From Marinomonas sp. UCMA 3892 (GTDB lineage Bacteria > Pseudomonadota > Gammaproteobacteria > Pseudomonadales > Marinomonadaceae): a DNA stretch of 64,000 nucleotides. The notes under the pieces were generated by a model. It did no database searches, had not been told where the DNA came from, and saw only the letters and a program-made list of their open reading frames with translations. Position numbers and translations under genes: made by a program. Of the stretch, positions 44,494-55,964 are shown in pieces; position 1 is the stretch's first letter, and every line of letters begins with the position of its first letter. The stretch is from the NCBI RefSeq assembly GCF_012726345.1, contig NZ_PTXN01000014.1, positions 85,351-149,350 on the forward strand, given 5' to 3'.

Positions 44494-45774
44494 TTATGCG
44501 TTTTTAGCCAACTCTTCTTTTTCCAACACCATCAAAGGCGCAGTCTCTCCGCGAATTGAAGTGGCATCCATAACAACTTTCACCACATCATTACGAGTAG
44601 GAAGCTCATACATACAGTCTAATAAAGCTGACTCTAGGATGCTGCGTAAGCCTCGAGCACCAGTTTTACGCTCCAGGGCCAACTTAGCCGCTTCACGCAA
44701 TGACTCAGGTGTAAATTCCAACTCAACACCCTCTAACTCAAACAAATGCTGATACTGCTTAACCAGAGCATTTTTTGGCTGACTTAAGATTGTCATCAAC
44801 GCCTCTTCATCCAATTCTGAAAGGGTTGCCACAACAGGCAAACGACCAACAAACTCTGGAATCAAACCGAATTTAACTAAATCTTCTGTCTCTACACGGT
44901 GAACAGCTTCAGAAAAAGACCTTCCCTCTTCTTTACTTTTCACAGTTGCAGAAAAACCAATACTACTTTTTTCTGTTCTATCACTAATAACACGCTCTAA
45001 ACCAGCGAACGCACCACCACAAATAAACAGAATATTGGATGTATCTACTTGCAAAAATTCTTGTTGAGGGTGCTTACGACCACCTTGCGGTGGAACAGAA
45101 GCTACAGTACCTTCAATAAGTTTTAGCAAAGCCTGCTGAACACCTTCACCCGACACATCACGTGTAATAGATGGGTTATCAGACTTTCTAGATATTTTGT
45201 CTATTTCATCAATATAAACAATACCACGCTGCGCTTTTTCTACATCGTAATCACAGTTCTGCAATAGTTTCTGAATGATGTTCTCTACATCTTCACCAAC
45301 ATATCCAGCTTCTGTCAATGTAGTCGCATCAGCGATAGTAAACGGCACATCTAATACACGAGCAAGAGTCTGGGCAAGAAGCGTTTTACCACTACCCGTT
45401 GGACCAATTAGCAAGATATTACTCTTACCTAATTCAATGCTAGTATCTGTTTTACCCTGATGACGCAAACGCTTGTAGTGGTTATAAACCGCCACAGCTA
45501 AAACGCGTTTAGCTTTATCTTGACCAATAACATAATCGTCCAGCGCCGCACTCAATTTTGCAGGTGTTGGCAATTCATCAGAGCTTTCACCATCCTCAGA
45601 AATTTGTGATAGCTCCTGTGTGATGATGTTATTGCATAGATCTACACACTCATTACAAATATAGACAGAAGGCCCTGCAATAAGTTTTTTTACTTCGTCT
45701 TGGCTCTTTCCGCAAAAAGAGCAATACAATAACCGATCGGAGTGGTCGCCACGGCTAAAATTATCATCCGACAT
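44494..45774 (-). CDS. clpX: ClpX ATPase subunit
   Basis: The 426-residue unfoldase for ClpP has an N-terminal zinc domain ([12 protein letters not shown] and CNECVDLC), Walker A GPTGSGKT, Walker [11 protein letters not shown] and the pore loop GYVG. The clpP gene is 16 bases upstream on the same strand. Confidence 0.97.
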   Translation of the reverse strand: MSDDNFSRGDHSDRLLYCSFCGKSQDEVKKLIAGPSVYICNECVDLCNNIITQELSQISEDGESSDELPTPAKLSAALDDYVIGQDKAKRVLAVAVYNHYKRLRHQGKTDTSIELGKSNILLIGPTGSGKTLLAQTLARVLDVPFTIADATTLTEAGYVGEDVENIIQKLLQNCDYDVEKAQRGIVYIDEIDKISRKSDNPSITRDVSGEGVQQALLKLIEGTVASVPPQGGRKHPQQEFLQVDTSNILFICGGAFAGLERVISDRTEKSSIGFSATVKSKEEGRSFSEAVHRVETEDLVKFGLIPEFVGRLPVVATLSELDEEALMTILSQPKNALVKQYQHLFELEGVELEFTPESLREAAKLALERKTGARGLRSILESALLDCMYELPTRNDVVKVVMDATSIRGETAPLMVLEKEELAKNA

Positions 45775-45790
45775 TTATTCCACCCTTTTC

Positions 45791-46423
45791 TTAAACTGTT
45801 CGTTTCTGCAAGATTTCGTCAATCAAACCGTAATCTTTTGCTGTTTGTGGATTCATGAAGTTATCACGATCCGTATCAAGCGCAACCTGCTCAATTGGCT
45901 TGCCAGTATGAAAAGAAATAATTTCATTCAATTTATGTTTGATACTTAAGATTTCACGAGTGTGAATCTCAATATCAGAAGCCTGCCCTTGATAACCACC
46001 CAATGGCTGGTGAATCATAACGCGTGAATTAGGCAAACAATAACGTTTACCAGCTGCACCCGCCGTTAACAATAAGGCACCCATACTAGCCGCTTGGCCA
46101 ATACACATAGTACTAACATCTGGCTTAATAAATTGCATAGTATCATAAATAGACATACCAGCAGTAACAGAGCCCCCCGGAGAGTTGATATACAAATGAA
46201 TGTCTTTATCCGGATTTTCTGACTCTAAAAATAGCAACTGTGCTACAACCAAATTGGCCATGTGATCTTCAACTTGACCAACCAAAAAGATCACTCGCTC
46301 CTTAAGTAAGCGCGAGTAAATATCAAATGACCTTTCTCCACGAGCGGTCTGCTCAATAACCATTGGGACAAGACCATTACTTGTGATTGCAACAGGACCG
46401 GTAGTCGGGTTCATCAAATTCAT
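45791..46423 (-). CDS. clpP: ClpP protease subunit
   Basis: The 210-residue serine protease has catalytic Ser in GQAASMGA, His in MIHQPLGG and Asp in the DTDRDNFM region. The start was placed at the ATG following AAGGAATGCGAT. A longer frame begins in the tig terminator. It forms ClpXP with the adjacent clpX. Confidence 0.97.
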   Translation of the reverse strand: MNLMNPTTGPVAITSNGLVPMVIEQTARGERSFDIYSRLLKERVIFLVGQVEDHMANLVVAQLLFLESENPDKDIHLYINSPGGSVTAGMSIYDTMQFIKPDVSTMCIGQAASMGALLLTAGAAGKRYCLPNSRVMIHQPLGGYQGQASDIEIHTREILSIKHKLNEIISFHTGKPIEQVALDTDRDNFMNPQTAKDYGLIDEILQKRTV

Positions 46424-46444
46424 ATCGCATTCCTTAAAACAAAA

Positions 46445-46474
46445 AAGTCGACATAGCAAACGCTATGTCGACCT
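46445..46474 (-). terminator. Terminator between tig and clpP
   Basis: AAGGTCGACATAGC pairs with GCTATGTCGACTT around a 4-base loop, with a T-run following on the minus strand. It lies downstream of tig and just upstream of the clpP start, so it may attenuate read-through. Confidence 0.85.
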
Positions 46475-46497
46475 TATTAAAAAAGATAAGACTCGTC

Positions 46498-47823
46498 TTA
46501 TGCTTCTTCCCCAGCCTCTTCAGCTTGGGCATTTGGCTTGATAGCGTCTTCATAACCCAAAGTTACTTCAGTAACTTGAGCAGATTCTAACAGTTTATCA
46601 ACAACTTGCTCTTCAAGTACAGCAGATTGAACTTGAGCTAGTTGTTCTTTGTTCTTTAAGTAAAAATCAATAACTTGTTGTGGCTCTTGATAAGCTTGAG
46701 CCATGTCTTCTAAGAAAGCACGAACACGGTCGTCATCAACTTTCAAATCATCTTTCTTAATAACTTCAGAGATCAACAAACCTAATTTAGCGCGTTTTTT
46801 CGCTTCTTCTTGGAACAATTCAGCAGGCAACTGAGATGCATCAAAACCTTGGCCACCAAACTGCTGAGCAGCTTGTTTGCGAAGTGCATCAACTTCTTGA
46901 TCAACAAGAGCTGAAGGAACTTCCACTTCATTGATTGAAGACAACCCTTCAAACAAAGCGTTTTTAAGTTTTGATTTAATCGCTTGATTTAACTCACGCT
47001 CCATATTTTTACGTACTTCTGCACGCAAAGCAGCAACAGTCGCTTCTTCTAGACCAAATTTCTCAACAAAAGCATCATTTAGCTCTGGCAGAATTTGTTC
47101 AGCAACTTCAGAAACAGTAATTTTGAAAGTCGCTTCTTTACCTTTCAAGTTTTCAGCTTGATAATCTTCTGGGAAAGTCACTGCAATAGAGCGCTCTTCA
47201 CCAGCTTTAGCACCTAGGATACCAGATTCAAAACCTGGGATCATAGTATTAGAACCCAAAACTAATTTATGACCTTCAGCAGCGCCGCCGTCGAAAGCCT
47301 CATCACCAAGGTAACCAACAAAATCAATTGTTACTTGATCGCCATCAGCAGATTCACGCTCTACAGCAGACCATTCAGCATTTTGCTTACGCAAAGTTTC
47401 TAGCATTGTATCAACATCAGCTTCTGTCACGTCAGAAACAACGCGGTCTACTTTAATAGCTGAATTATCAGCCAATGTAACTTCTGGGTAGACTTCAACT
47501 TTAACAACGAACTCAAGGTCAGCACCTTCAGCAAAGTTTTTAGGTTCAATTGAAGGCATACCTGCAGGTTGAATAGATTCTTTTTGAATCGCTTCAACGT
47601 ATGCGTCACGCATAATTTGCTCTACAGCATCAAGACGGATACCTTGGCCGTAACGTTTTTTCACAACACTAACAGGCACTTTGCCTTTACGAAAACCATC
47701 AATACGAATTGTTTTCGCTGTCTTAGCCACTTCAGAATTTACTTTTTCGTCAACACGAGCAGCTGGAACACTAATTGTTAGAACGCGCTCAATTGGAGAC
47801 GTTGTCTCTACAGAAACTTGCAT
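46498..47823 (-). CDS. tig: Trigger factor
   Basis: The 441-residue ribosome-associated chaperone has the ribosome-docking GFRKGKVP (IDGFRKGKVPVSVV), a central FKBP-type isomerase domain (VTIDFVGYLGDEAFDGG) and a C-terminal helical arm. It heads the tig-clpP-clpX-lon cluster. A terminator follows, so tig and clpP are only partly linked. Confidence 0.97.
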   Translation of the reverse strand: MQVSVETTSPIERVLTISVPAARVDEKVNSEVAKTAKTIRIDGFRKGKVPVSVVKKRYGQGIRLDAVEQIMRDAYVEAIQKESIQPAGMPSIEPKNFAEGADLEFVVKVEVYPEVTLADNSAIKVDRVVSDVTEADVDTMLETLRKQNAEWSAVERESADGDQVTIDFVGYLGDEAFDGGAAEGHKLVLGSNTMIPGFESGILGAKAGEERSIAVTFPEDYQAENLKGKEATFKITVSEVAEQILPELNDAFVEKFGLEEATVAALRAEVRKNMERELNQAIKSKLKNALFEGLSSINEVEVPSALVDQEVDALRKQAAQQFGGQGFDASQLPAELFQEEAKKRAKLGLLISEVIKKDDLKVDDDRVRAFLEDMAQAYQEPQQVIDFYLKNKEQLAQVQSAVLEEQVVDKLLESAQVTEVTLGYEDAIKPNAQAEEAGEEA

Positions 47824-47942
47824 AAAACTTCCTCTCGGGAACCTGCTTTAATTTGTTGGCAATCTCGTTATTAACAAGACATCTATTCAATTACAGCCAA
47901 CAAAACCTAAATAATAATTTAATTAAAGTAATGGACTGAAAA

Positions 47943-48019
47943 TGGTGCTCCGTACTGGATTCGAACCAGTGACCTACCGCTTAGAAGGCGGTTGCTCTAT
48001 CCAACTGAGCTAACGGAAC
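47943..48019 (-). tRNA. tRNA-Arg (TCT)
   Basis: The 77-base cloverleaf has acceptor GTTCCGT/ACGGAGC, anticodon loop CTTCTAA with TCT, TTCGAATC in the T arm and an encoded CCA. It lies upstream of tig on the same strand. Confidence 0.96.
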
Positions 48020-48092
48020 AAAGATCATTACATTTCATGTGGTGGGCTATTATAGGGATGGAATAGCAATCGTCAACCAATAGACATAAAAA

Positions 48093-48111
48093 AGCCCAGT
48101 AAAACTGGGCT
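48093..48111 (-). terminator. Orphan minus-strand terminator
   Basis: AGCCCAG and CTGGGCT pair around a 5-base loop, followed by six Ts on the minus strand. The only minus-strand feature nearby, tRNA-Arg, lies downstream. It may end an unannotated small RNA. Confidence 0.7.
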
Positions 48112-48246
48112 AAAAATGACTATTTGAAGCTATGGAACCGAGAATAGTTAAAATTCACTACTCCGCAGCACAAATATCACAAAAGGAACGAGATAAATAA
48201 TACAAGCAGCCCCCCTAAAAAACAAGGCACACGCGCCAAAAGGAGA

Positions 48247-48273
48247 CACATTGCACTGTGTTTGTGCAATGTG
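48247..48273. repeat. Strong hairpin CACATTGCAC/GTGCAATGTG
   Basis: A perfect 10-bp stem surrounds a 7-base loop. No T-run follows directly, so it is not a typical terminator. It lies about 80 bases upstream of the YihY start. Confidence 0.6.
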
Positions 48274-48349
48274 CATTAAAAAGAAGTTTTTAATAAAATA
48301 TTTAAGCCTATGTTATTGTAGTAACCAACTTAAACAGAGCCTTAACACT

Positions 48350-49210
48350 ATGCCAGAACGCCTAATTTATTTTTTTCTTGTCTTCAAACGTTATGGATAC
48401 CTAACAATAACAAGATTCAACCACAGCAACCTTTCGCAAAAAGCGGCCCAACTTACTTTATCTAGCTTACTGGCGGCCGTCCCTATTATTACTATCATTG
48501 TAGGAATACTAAGCTTCACTCCCGCGTTAGAGGCAATGCAAACTCAATTATTTCAGCTCATTGAACAGCATCTAGCACCAGGCTCTAGCGACATAGTCAT
48601 GCCTTACTTAATTAAATTTTCCGCACAAAGCAAAAACCTTCCTGCCGCAGGCCTGGTCGCTCTTGTTTTGACAGCCCTACTTTTACTAAATAGTTTTGAA
48701 AGCAGCGTCCAATCCATCTGGGAAATAAGAAAAGCCAGAAAAATCAGAGAACGCCTACTGACCTATTGGGCTATTCTAACCTTAGGGCCAATCATCTTTG
48801 CCTCTTCACTAAGTTTGTACGGCACACTTATATCGATACAAATACATGGCACACAAACAAATGCATGGATTGATAACCTATTAGAGCTTGGCACCATCAC
48901 TCTTTACTTTTTAATGCTATTGACGCTAAATTTTTTAACGCCAAACGCTGAGGTCTCATTAAAATGGGCTTCAATTTCAGCCCTTGCAGGTAGCATTGGT
49001 CTTTTCATCTTAAATACGATATTTAGTTCATTTGCTCAGTTTTTCAGTAGCTATCAAGTCGTTTACGGTGCGTTTGCGGCTATTCCAATATTTCTCATCT
49101 GGCTCCAAAGCTCATGGCTAATCGTTCTCGCATCCATATGCCTTTGCGCCACACTACACAACATAAAAACAACAACTCAACAGAAAAACTTAGCATCCGG
49201 TCAGGATTAA
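48350..49210 (+). CDS. YihY/BrkB-family membrane protein
   Basis: The 286-residue inner membrane protein has about six helices and the family segments SNLSQKAAQLTLSSLLAAVP and AFAAIPIFLIWLQSSWLIV. Members were once called RNase BN but are now seen as membrane proteins of unclear function. The start was set at the ATG before PERLIYFF, where homologues usually begin. The ribosome-binding site is weak. Confidence 0.85.
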   Translation: MPERLIYFFLVFKRYGYLTITRFNHSNLSQKAAQLTLSSLLAAVPIITIIVGILSFTPALEAMQTQLFQLIEQHLAPGSSDIVMPYLIKFSAQSKNLPAAGLVALVLTALLLLNSFESSVQSIWEIRKARKIRERLLTYWAILTLGPIIFASSLSLYGTLISIQIHGTQTNAWIDNLLELGTITLYFLMLLTLNFLTPNAEVSLKWASISALAGSIGLFILNTIFSSFAQFFSSYQVVYGAFAAIPIFLIWLQSSWLIVLASICLCATLHNIKTTTQQKNLASGQD

Positions 49211-49247
49211 TGTAAAATCCCGCAAATTTTCAACAACAGGGCTTACC

Positions 49248-49799
49248 ATGACGAATACAATCAACGACCTAAACAAAATTTTAGATGAGGCGGATTGCTT
49301 AGTTGACGAAGCAAAACTTAACGTAGCCCTTGATAAAATGGCAACACAAATAACAGCAGATCTAGCAGATAAACTCCCTCTTGTCCTCTGCGTTATGAAT
49401 GGCGGACTAATTCCAACAGCCGCTCTGATAGAACGATTAAACTTTCCATTAGAGCTCGATTATATTCATGCGACACGCTACGGCATGGATACAGAAGGCG
49501 CCTCACTTAATTGGCTAAGCTACCCACAAACAAGCCTTAAAAACAGACACGTCCTCGTTGTGGATGATATTTTCGATCAAGGACACACCCTACAAGCAAT
49601 TACTAAATGGCTAGAGGACCAAGGAACAAGCGGTGTTTATACCGCTACCGTCATAAACAAATTACATGATCGCAAAACAGACATGACACCCGACTATGTC
49701 GGAACTGATGTAGCTGACAGATTCTTATTTGGTTACGGCATGGACTACAAAGGCTTCTTTAGAAATCTAAAAGGCATTTACGCAATTAAAGGCAGCTAA
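49248..49799 (+). CDS. hpt: Hypoxanthine/guanine phosphoribosyltransferase
   Basis: The 183-residue purine salvage enzyme has the PRPP-binding motif VLVVDDIFDQGHT and the N-terminal VMNGGLIP loop. It makes IMP or GMP from free bases. It lies 37 bases after the YihY gene and is followed by a strong terminator. The exact base preference is not readable. Confidence 0.85.
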   Translation: MTNTINDLNKILDEADCLVDEAKLNVALDKMATQITADLADKLPLVLCVMNGGLIPTAALIERLNFPLELDYIHATRYGMDTEGASLNWLSYPQTSLKNRHVLVVDDIFDQGHTLQAITKWLEDQGTSGVYTATVINKLHDRKTDMTPDYVGTDVADRFLFGYGMDYKGFFRNLKGIYAIKGS

Positions 49800-49815
49800 T
49801 CAACAAAAGACATAC

Positions 49816-49848
49816 AAAAATGCCCGCTTCAATGAAGCGGGCATTTTT
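49816..49848. terminator. Bidirectional terminator between hpt and sthA
   Basis: AAAATGCCCGCTTC and GAAGCGGGCATTTT form a long stem around a short loop, with A- and T-runs on either side. It serves both converging genes. Confidence 0.92.
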
Positions 49849-49863
49849 TATTACAACCGAAAA

Positions 49864-51258
49864 TTAGAACACTCGATTAAAACCGTTAAGTGCCGCAACT
49901 CGATAGGCTTCCGCCATAGTTGGATAGTTAAAGGTCGTGTTTAAAAAGTACTTCAAGGTATTCTGCTTGCCCGGCTGCTTCATAATCGCTTGCCCAATGT
50001 GAACAATCTCTGACGCTTGGTCACCGAAACAGTGAATCCCTAACAACTCCAAAGACTCGCGGTGAAACAAAATCTTCAGCATCCCAACCGCCTCACCTGT
50101 GATTTGAGCGCGAGCAGTGTTTTTAAAGAAAGCACGACCCACTTCGTAAGGCACCTTTTCAGCCGTTAATTCAGCCTCCGTTTTGCCTACCGAACTTATT
50201 TCAGGAATGGTATAGATACCTGTTGGCACCTCACTAATGAACTCACCACCTGGCGCACCAAACATATTAGCTGCCGCTGCACGACCTTGATCGTACGCAG
50301 CACTAGCTAGACTTGGCCAACCGATAACATCACCTGCAGCATAGACATTTTCAACCTGCGTTTGATAAGTATCATTTACCGCTAATTGGCCTCGACTATT
50401 AACTTCTAAGTTAATAGACTCTAACCCCAAATTATCCGTATTTCCTGATCGACCATTACAAAACAACAAAGCATCTGCACGTAATTTTTTACCTGACGCC
50501 ATATGCATCACAACGCCACGCTCTGTGGTTTCAACCGAATCGTACGTTTCGTTATGACGAATTAGCACACCACCATCACGCAAGTGATAACTCAACGCAT
50601 CGGTAATCTCATCATCAAGAAAACTCAATAGCTTTTTAGCTGGATTAATTAGTTCAACACGCACACCCAAGCCACAAAAAATGGACGCATACTCACAACC
50701 GATTACACCCGCACCATAGATAATCAAAGAGCGCGGAGTATGACTTAAACTTAAAATAGTATCGGAACAATAAATACGAGGATGAGAAAAATCGATATTA
50801 GCAGGACGGTATGGACGTGAACCCGTTGCAATCACAACTTTTTTTGCCTCTAGAAGTTCTGGCCCTTTTTCATAGGTATTTACCTCTATCGTATTCGCAT
50901 CTTTGAACTTACCTCTACCAAAGTAAATATCAATTCGATTACGCGCATAGTATTCCGTACGCCCCATTACTTGTTTATCGATCACACGGTTTGCACGATC
51001 TAAAACCTTTGGAAACGAAAACCAACGAGGCTCACCAATATCACGAAACATTGGGTTGGTATTGAAGGCAATAATTTCCTTAACGGCGTGACGCAACGCT
51101 TTTGATGGAATGGTTCCTAAATGCGTACAACTTCCGCCCACTTGCGAACTCGCTTCAATTACAGCCACTCTTTTGCCTGCTTTTGCAGCACTCATCGCTG
51201 CCCCTTCACCGGCAGGACCCGTGCCTAACACCACCACATCATAATGTCTCGTTGTCAT
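49864..51258 (-). CDS. sthA: Soluble pyridine nucleotide transhydrogenase
   Basis: The 464-residue flavoprotein moves hydride between NADPH and NAD+. It has the FAD motif [26 protein letters not shown] with the first active cysteine replaced as in SthA, and the NAD-binding [11 protein letters not shown]. The start was placed at the ATG after AGAGGGTATT. Neighbouring nqr genes use NADH, which fits redox balancing. Confidence 0.95.
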   Translation of the reverse strand: MTTRHYDVVVLGTGPAGEGAAMSAAKAGKRVAVIEASSQVGGSCTHLGTIPSKALRHAVKEIIAFNTNPMFRDIGEPRWFSFPKVLDRANRVIDKQVMGRTEYYARNRIDIYFGRGKFKDANTIEVNTYEKGPELLEAKKVVIATGSRPYRPANIDFSHPRIYCSDTILSLSHTPRSLIIYGAGVIGCEYASIFCGLGVRVELINPAKKLLSFLDDEITDALSYHLRDGGVLIRHNETYDSVETTERGVVMHMASGKKLRADALLFCNGRSGNTDNLGLESINLEVNSRGQLAVNDTYQTQVENVYAAGDVIGWPSLASAAYDQGRAAAANMFGAPGGEFISEVPTGIYTIPEISSVGKTEAELTAEKVPYEVGRAFFKNTARAQITGEAVGMLKILFHRESLELLGIHCFGDQASEIVHIGQAIMKQPGKQNTLKYFLNTTFNYPTMAEAYRVAALNGFNRVF

Positions 51259-51279
51259 AATACCCTCTTTACTGTTCAA

Positions 51280-51513
51280 TTATTTAGATGCGTCATAAAA
51301 CGTGTCATCAGAAACCGTTGCCGCCATACCTTTTTTCGTTTCTTTTTCGCACTTACCTTTATCACCACCACAAATATCGCAAGCCACTTCCATTCCCAAT
51401 GCACTCATGCCACCACAAGAACCTGAAATTGGTTTTCTGCCCATCAATACACCGACAGCCATTGCGGCAACCAACATAAGCATAAGAACAAATGCCAAAA
51501 CAATCGTTAACAT
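51280..51513 (-). CDS. nqrM: Na+-NQR maturation protein NqrM
   Basis: The 77-residue protein has one transmembrane helix (about 3-25) and four cysteines in SCGG, ACDICGG and KCEKE arranged as in NqrM (DUF539). It is required for assembly of the NqrD/NqrE iron site. It lies between apbE and sthA in the operon. Confidence 0.92.
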   Translation of the reverse strand: MLTIVLAFVLMLMLVAAMAVGVLMGRKPISGSCGGMSALGMEVACDICGGDKGKCEKETKKGMAATVSDDTFYDASK

Positions 51514-51545
51514 AATATCTCTCCTAAAAACAAAACCCTAAAAAC

Positions 51546-52559
51546 CTATTTCAAATACGCTTTAAAAGCATCAGATGGGTGCTCTTCAAAACCGAAATCT
51601 GTTTTCACCAATAAATAAGCCGCAATACCATTTTTTTGCGCAAACTCGAAACCTTTATCAGGCCCAAGAACAGTAATCGCAGTAGCAAGCCCATCTGCCA
51701 TAGTTGTTGTTTTATCTACTACAGTAACAGAAACCAACTTGTGAGTAATTGGTCTTCCTGTAACAGGGTTAATAGTATGGGAATAACGCACACCATTTTT
51801 TTCAAAATAATTCCGATAGTCACCGGAAGTTGCCACAGCAACATCTGTCACAGGAATAATACGCTCTGCAATATCATGCCCACCAGCAGGACTTTCAATT
51901 GCTATTCGCCAAGGGGCTCCATCCTGCTTCAAACCTTTTGATGCAATCTCACCGCCCACCTCAACTAAATAACTCTCGATCCCTCTATCTTGAAGTACCT
52001 GCGCAACCACATCAACGCCATAACCTTTTGCGATAGAGGATAAATCAACATAAATATCTTTTTCTTTTGTCAAACGACGACCATCAAGTTTCAAATGTAG
52101 ATAGCCCACTCGTAACTTCGCCTCATCAATCATTGCTTGACTCGGCACCTTATCTTCACGCTTTCCTGGACCAAAGCCCCACAAGTTTACCAAAGGACCT
52201 ATGGTCACATCATACTCACCATCACTCATTTCACTGATAAGCAAAGCCTTATCAATAACATAAGCCATATCCTCACTAACCATCGCCGATTGACCTTCAG
52301 GCAATTGATTAAATTTAGACAGCTCTGAGTTTGGATCGTAAGTTGACATCAATTTATTCACTCGTACTAATGCCGCGTCAACTTCGCCTTTCAAATCCGA
52401 TGCATTGTTAACATCTTTAGTCGTAAAAAACTTCACTGTATAAGTAGTGCCCATTGTCGGGCCAGAAAAACTCGCTAATTCAGGAGTAAAAACAGAAAGA
52501 CGGTACACAACCGCAATTACGATAAGCAGGAAAACTGAAAATAGTATTTTTTTACGCAT
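51546..52559 (-). CDS. apbE: FAD:protein FMN transferase ApbE
   Basis: The 337-residue periplasmic enzyme has an N-terminal signal anchor and the flavinyl transferase motifs SSIAKGYGVD, GGEIASKG and TSGDYRNYFE. It attaches FMN to threonines of NqrB and NqrC, both encoded just upstream. A terminator separates it from nqrF, so it may be read by read-through or from its own promoter. Confidence 0.94.
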   Translation of the reverse strand: MRKKILFSVFLLIVIAVVYRLSVFTPELASFSGPTMGTTYTVKFFTTKDVNNASDLKGEVDAALVRVNKLMSTYDPNSELSKFNQLPEGQSAMVSEDMAYVIDKALLISEMSDGEYDVTIGPLVNLWGFGPGKREDKVPSQAMIDEAKLRVGYLHLKLDGRRLTKEKDIYVDLSSIAKGYGVDVVAQVLQDRGIESYLVEVGGEIASKGLKQDGAPWRIAIESPAGGHDIAERIIPVTDVAVATSGDYRNYFEKNGVRYSHTINPVTGRPITHKLVSVTVVDKTTTMADGLATAITVLGPDKGFEFAQKNGIAAYLLVKTDFGFEEHPSDAFKAYLK

Positions 52560-52587
52560 ATAAGGTCTTTTTAGTCGCCAATAAAAT

Positions 52588-52613
52588 AAAGACCCACCAA
52601 AAGGTGGGTCTTT
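52588..52613 (-). terminator. Terminator after nqrF
   Basis: AAAGACCCACC pairs exactly with GGTGGGTCTTT around a 4-base loop. It lies between nqrF and apbE. Confidence 0.88.
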
Positions 52614-52622
52614 ATTCAGGTG

Positions 52623-53849
52623 CTAGCCACCGAAATCATCAAGTAAGATGTTTTCTTTTTCTACACCTAGATCTTCTAACATCTTAATAACAGATGCGTT
52701 CATCATTGGAGGTCCACACATGTAGAACTCACAATCTTCTGGTGCTGGATGGTCTTTCAAGTAGCTCTCATAAAGAACGTTATGAATGAAACCAGTTTTA
52801 CCTTCCCAGTTGTCCTCAGGCTGAGGATCAGAAAGCGCCAAATGCCATTCGAAGTTTTCGTTCTCTTCTTGAAGCTTATCGTACTCTTCAGTATAGAAAG
52901 CTTCACGGACACTACGTGCACCGTACCAGAAAGAAATTTTACGCTTAGAATTCAAACGCTTAAGCTGATCAAAGATATGTGAACGCATTGGCGCCATACC
53001 CGCACCACCGCCAACAAATACCATTTCAGCATCTGTATCTTTGGCAAAGAATTCACCAAATGGACCGTACACTTTAATCTTATCACCTGGCTTAAGGCTG
53101 AACACATAAGAAGACATCTGACCAGGAGGTAAATCATCTTTACCTGGAGGTGGAGAAGCAATACGAATATTGAACTTCACAATGCCCTTCTCTTCTGGGT
53201 AGTTCGCCATTGAGTAAGCACGGATAACAGTTTCATCTACTTTAGAAACAAATTTCCAAAGGTTAAATTTATCCCAGTCACCACGATATTCTTCTTCAAT
53301 ATCAAAGTCTTTGTAGTTAACTGTATGCGCAGGCGCTTCAAGCTGAACATAACCACCAGCACGGAAATCAACGTTTTCGCCTTCTGGCAATTTAAGCGTC
53401 AACTCTTTAATGAACGTGGCTACGTTAGGGTTTGATTCAACTGTACATTCCCAAGCTTTAACACCGAATACTTCTTCAGGAACCTCTACATCCATGTCTT
53501 GCTTCACAGAAACCTGACAGGATAAGCGATAGCCTTCTTTTTCATCGCGACGAGTAAAGTGAGACTGCTCAGTAGATAGCATAGAACCGCCACCGCTTGT
53601 CACTTTACATTTACATTGGGCACAAGTACCACCACCGCCACAAGCAGATGATAGAAAAATGCCACTGTTCGCCAAAGTTTGAAGCAACTTACCACCAGCA
53701 GGTGCAGTTACTTCCTTTTCACCATTGATGCGAATTGTAACGTCCCCAGTACTTACCAAGCGCGCACGAGCAGCAAGGATAATTGCCACTAACGCAAGCA
53801 CGATAGCTGTGAACATCACCACACCTAGAATAATCTCTAAGTTGACCAT
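52623..53849 (-). CDS. nqrF: Na+-NQR subunit F
   Basis: The 408-residue NADH-oxidising subunit has an N-terminal membrane helix, a 2Fe-2S ferredoxin domain with [15 protein letters not shown]-binding RAYSMANYP and NADH-binding [12 protein letters not shown]. The start was set at the ATG before VNLEIILG. Electrons enter the sodium pump here. Confidence 0.97.
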   Translation of the reverse strand: MVNLEIILGVVMFTAIVLALVAIILAARARLVSTGDVTIRINGEKEVTAPAGGKLLQTLANSGIFLSSACGGGGTCAQCKCKVTSGGGSMLSTEQSHFTRRDEKEGYRLSCQVSVKQDMDVEVPEEVFGVKAWECTVESNPNVATFIKELTLKLPEGENVDFRAGGYVQLEAPAHTVNYKDFDIEEEYRGDWDKFNLWKFVSKVDETVIRAYSMANYPEEKGIVKFNIRIASPPPGKDDLPPGQMSSYVFSLKPGDKIKVYGPFGEFFAKDTDAEMVFVGGGAGMAPMRSHIFDQLKRLNSKRKISFWYGARSVREAFYTEEYDKLQEENENFEWHLALSDPQPEDNWEGKTGFIHNVLYESYLKDHPAPEDCEFYMCGPPMMNASVIKMLEDLGVEKENILLDDFGG

Positions 53850-53892
53850 GTTAGTTAACACCTTATTCTTGGTTGTCTAAATGTGCAGCCAA

Positions 53893-54501
53893 TTAAAGCT
53901 GCACACCAGAAAATGACATAAAACCTAAGCTCATTAGTCCAACAGTGATAAACGTGATACCTAGACCACGAAGACCAGCAGGAACATCTGAATACTTAAG
54001 TTTCTCCCGAATACCAGCTAGCGCAGCAATTGCTAACGCCCAACCAACACCAGCACCCACACCATAAACAACGCTCTCACCAAAATCATAGTCACGTTCA
54101 ACCATGAACAATGAAGCCCCCATGATGGCACAGTTCACCGTGATAAGAGGCAAAAACACACCAAGCGCGTTATATAAGGCTGGCATATATTTGTCTAAAG
54201 TCATTTCTAATATCTGAACGACTGCGGCGATTACACCGATGTAGCTCAATAGACCTAGGAAACTAAGATCAACCCCAGACAAACCAGCCCACTCAAGAGC
54301 ACCATCTGCCAAAAGATTTTTGTACAACAAGTTGTTAAGAGGCACTGTGATCGCCAAAACAACAACAACCGCAATCCCCAAACCAATGGCCGTTTCTACT
54401 TTTTTGGACAAAGCCAAAAATGTACACATACCAAGGAAGAAAGCTAATGCCATGTTTTCAACAAAAACAGCCTTAACAAATAGACTAATTAAATGTTCCA
54501 T
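53893..54501 (-). CDS. nqrE: Na+-NQR subunit E
   Basis: The 202-residue integral membrane protein has six hydrophobic helices and the paired-cysteine region [10 protein letters not shown] typical of NqrE/RnfA. With NqrD it holds an iron site in the membrane. Its start abuts nqrD. Confidence 0.96.
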   Translation of the reverse strand: MEHLISLFVKAVFVENMALAFFLGMCTFLALSKKVETAIGLGIAVVVVLAITVPLNNLLYKNLLADGALEWAGLSGVDLSFLGLLSYIGVIAAVVQILEMTLDKYMPALYNALGVFLPLITVNCAIMGASLFMVERDYDFGESVVYGVGAGVGWALAIAALAGIREKLKYSDVPAGLRGLGITFITVGLMSLGFMSFSGVQL

Positions 54502-55164
54502 TTATAGGGCCTCCTGAGAACGAGAATTCGCTGCAATTTTGAACTCAGGCTCTTCAACTTGCTCTTTCTTATAAGAACGCAAAGCCCAAATAACCAAGCC
54601 AATCACGAAGAATGCGCTTGGAGGTAGCAACATCAAACCATTAGGCTGATACCAACCACCATTCTGAACTGTAGCAAAGATTTCAAAGCCAAATAATTTA
54701 CCAGCACCTAGCAATTCACGGAAAAAGGCAACCACAATCAACATTGCGCTGTAACCTAAACCATTACCGATACCATCAACAAAGCTCATTGCTGGACCAT
54801 TTTTCATTGCAAATGCTTCTGCACGGCCCATTACGATACAGTTCGTAATAATTAGACCGACGAATACAGAAAGCTGCTTACTGATCTCAAAAGCAAATGC
54901 TTTCAAAATCTGATCAACCACGATTACCAAAGAAGCAATAATGATCATCTGAACGATGATACGAATACTATTTGGAATATGGTTACGAATAATCGCAATA
55001 AAAAAGTTTGAAAAAGCCGTTACTAAAGTTAAGGCAATTGCCATAACCAAACTAACTTTCATACTACTTGTTACAGCCAATGCAGAACAAATACCCAAAA
55101 TTTGCAAAGCAATTGGGTTGTTCGCCAGAATTGGCCCAAAGAGGACTTTTTTCACATCAGACAT
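54502..55164 (-). CDS. nqrD: Na+-NQR subunit D
   Basis: The 220-residue membrane protein has several helices and the [12 protein letters not shown] segment mirroring NqrE. It shares its first base with the end of nqrC. Confidence 0.96.
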   Translation of the reverse strand: MSDVKKVLFGPILANNPIALQILGICSALAVTSSMKVSLVMAIALTLVTAFSNFFIAIIRNHIPNSIRIIVQMIIIASLVIVVDQILKAFAFEISKQLSVFVGLIITNCIVMGRAEAFAMKNGPAMSFVDGIGNGLGYSAMLIVVAFFRELLGAGKLFGFEIFATVQNGGWYQPNGLMLLPPSAFFVIGLVIWALRSYKKEQVEEPEFKIAANSRSQEAL

Positions 55165-55964
55165 TATTGAACTCCTTCGCTACGTAGTTGCGCCAAGAAT
55201 GGTCCAAAACCTTCTTTACCCAACCAGTATTGAACAAGATGAGTAACACCGCGGCTTGTTAGTGTTGCACCAGATAACCCATCTACTTTATAAGCAGCTT
55301 TAGGATCAGAGCTATCTACACCACCCTTGACAAGGTGAATAACAGCCTCACCCTGGTCGTTGTAAATTTCTTTACCTTTCCAAAGCGCTTTCCAGTTAGG
55401 ATTATCAACCTCACCACCCAATCCAGGTGTTTCAGCTTGGTCATAGAAACCAAAACCAATCACTGTATTGAAGTCGTTCTGCAGGGCCATAAAGCCATAC
55501 ATAGTTGACCATAAGCCATAACCATGAACAGGCAGAATGATTCGCTCAATTTTATCGCCAGATTTAACAAGGTAAACCGCAGAGAAGTTTGAACGACGTT
55601 TGATACCAGCTGGATCATTTTCGCCTTTTAGAGCTATAGACAGCTTAGGATCTTTAGAAGCCACTTTTTGATCGAAGCTAGCAACCTTGATACCAGCATC
55701 ATCTAGCTCAGCTTGAGTTGCAAACTTACCCGTTTGCAAATTCACTATGCGAGTTTCAACTGTTTGAAATATTTCATCTACTGACTTACCTGGTTCAAGC
55801 ATGCCAGCGGCAGACAAAATATTACGTTTACGGTCTAAATCTTTATTGGAGTTCTGAATAGGCTTAAGACCTACCGCTGCCGCTGCAACAAAAACAGAAC
55901 AAACCAAACACAAAGATAAAGCAACTATAATGGTCTTTTTAATACTATCGTTACTGCTAGCCAT
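55164..55964 (-). CDS. nqrC: Na+-NQR subunit C
   Basis: The 266-residue subunit has one N-terminal helix and carries covalent FMN on the Thr of LSGATLTS. The start was set at the ATG before ASSNDSIKK, after GGAGG. It overlaps nqrB by 8 bases. Confidence 0.96.
   Translation of the reverse strand: MASSNDSIKKTIIVALSLCLVCSVFVAAAAVGLKPIQNSNKDLDRKRNILSAAGMLEPGKSVDEIFQTVETRIVNLQTGKFATQAELDDAGIKVASFDQKVASKDPKLSIALKGENDPAGIKRRSNFSAVYLVKSGDKIERIILPVHGYGLWSTMYGFMALQNDFNTVIGFGFYDQAETPGLGGEVDNPNWKALWKGKEIYNDQGEAVIHLVKGGVDSSDPKAAYKVDGLSGATLTSRGVTHLVQYWLGKEGFGPFLAQLRSEGVQ

Larger units (their letters stand above)
48020..48349. other. Non-coding stretch with two hairpins
   Basis: I see no protein gene in these 330 bases. 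There is a minus-strand terminator at 48093-48111 without an obvious gene feeding it, and a strong palindrome at 48247-48273. An open frame in phase with the YihY gene starts at 48251 but lacks a signal or conserved residues before 48350. Confidence 0.5.
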
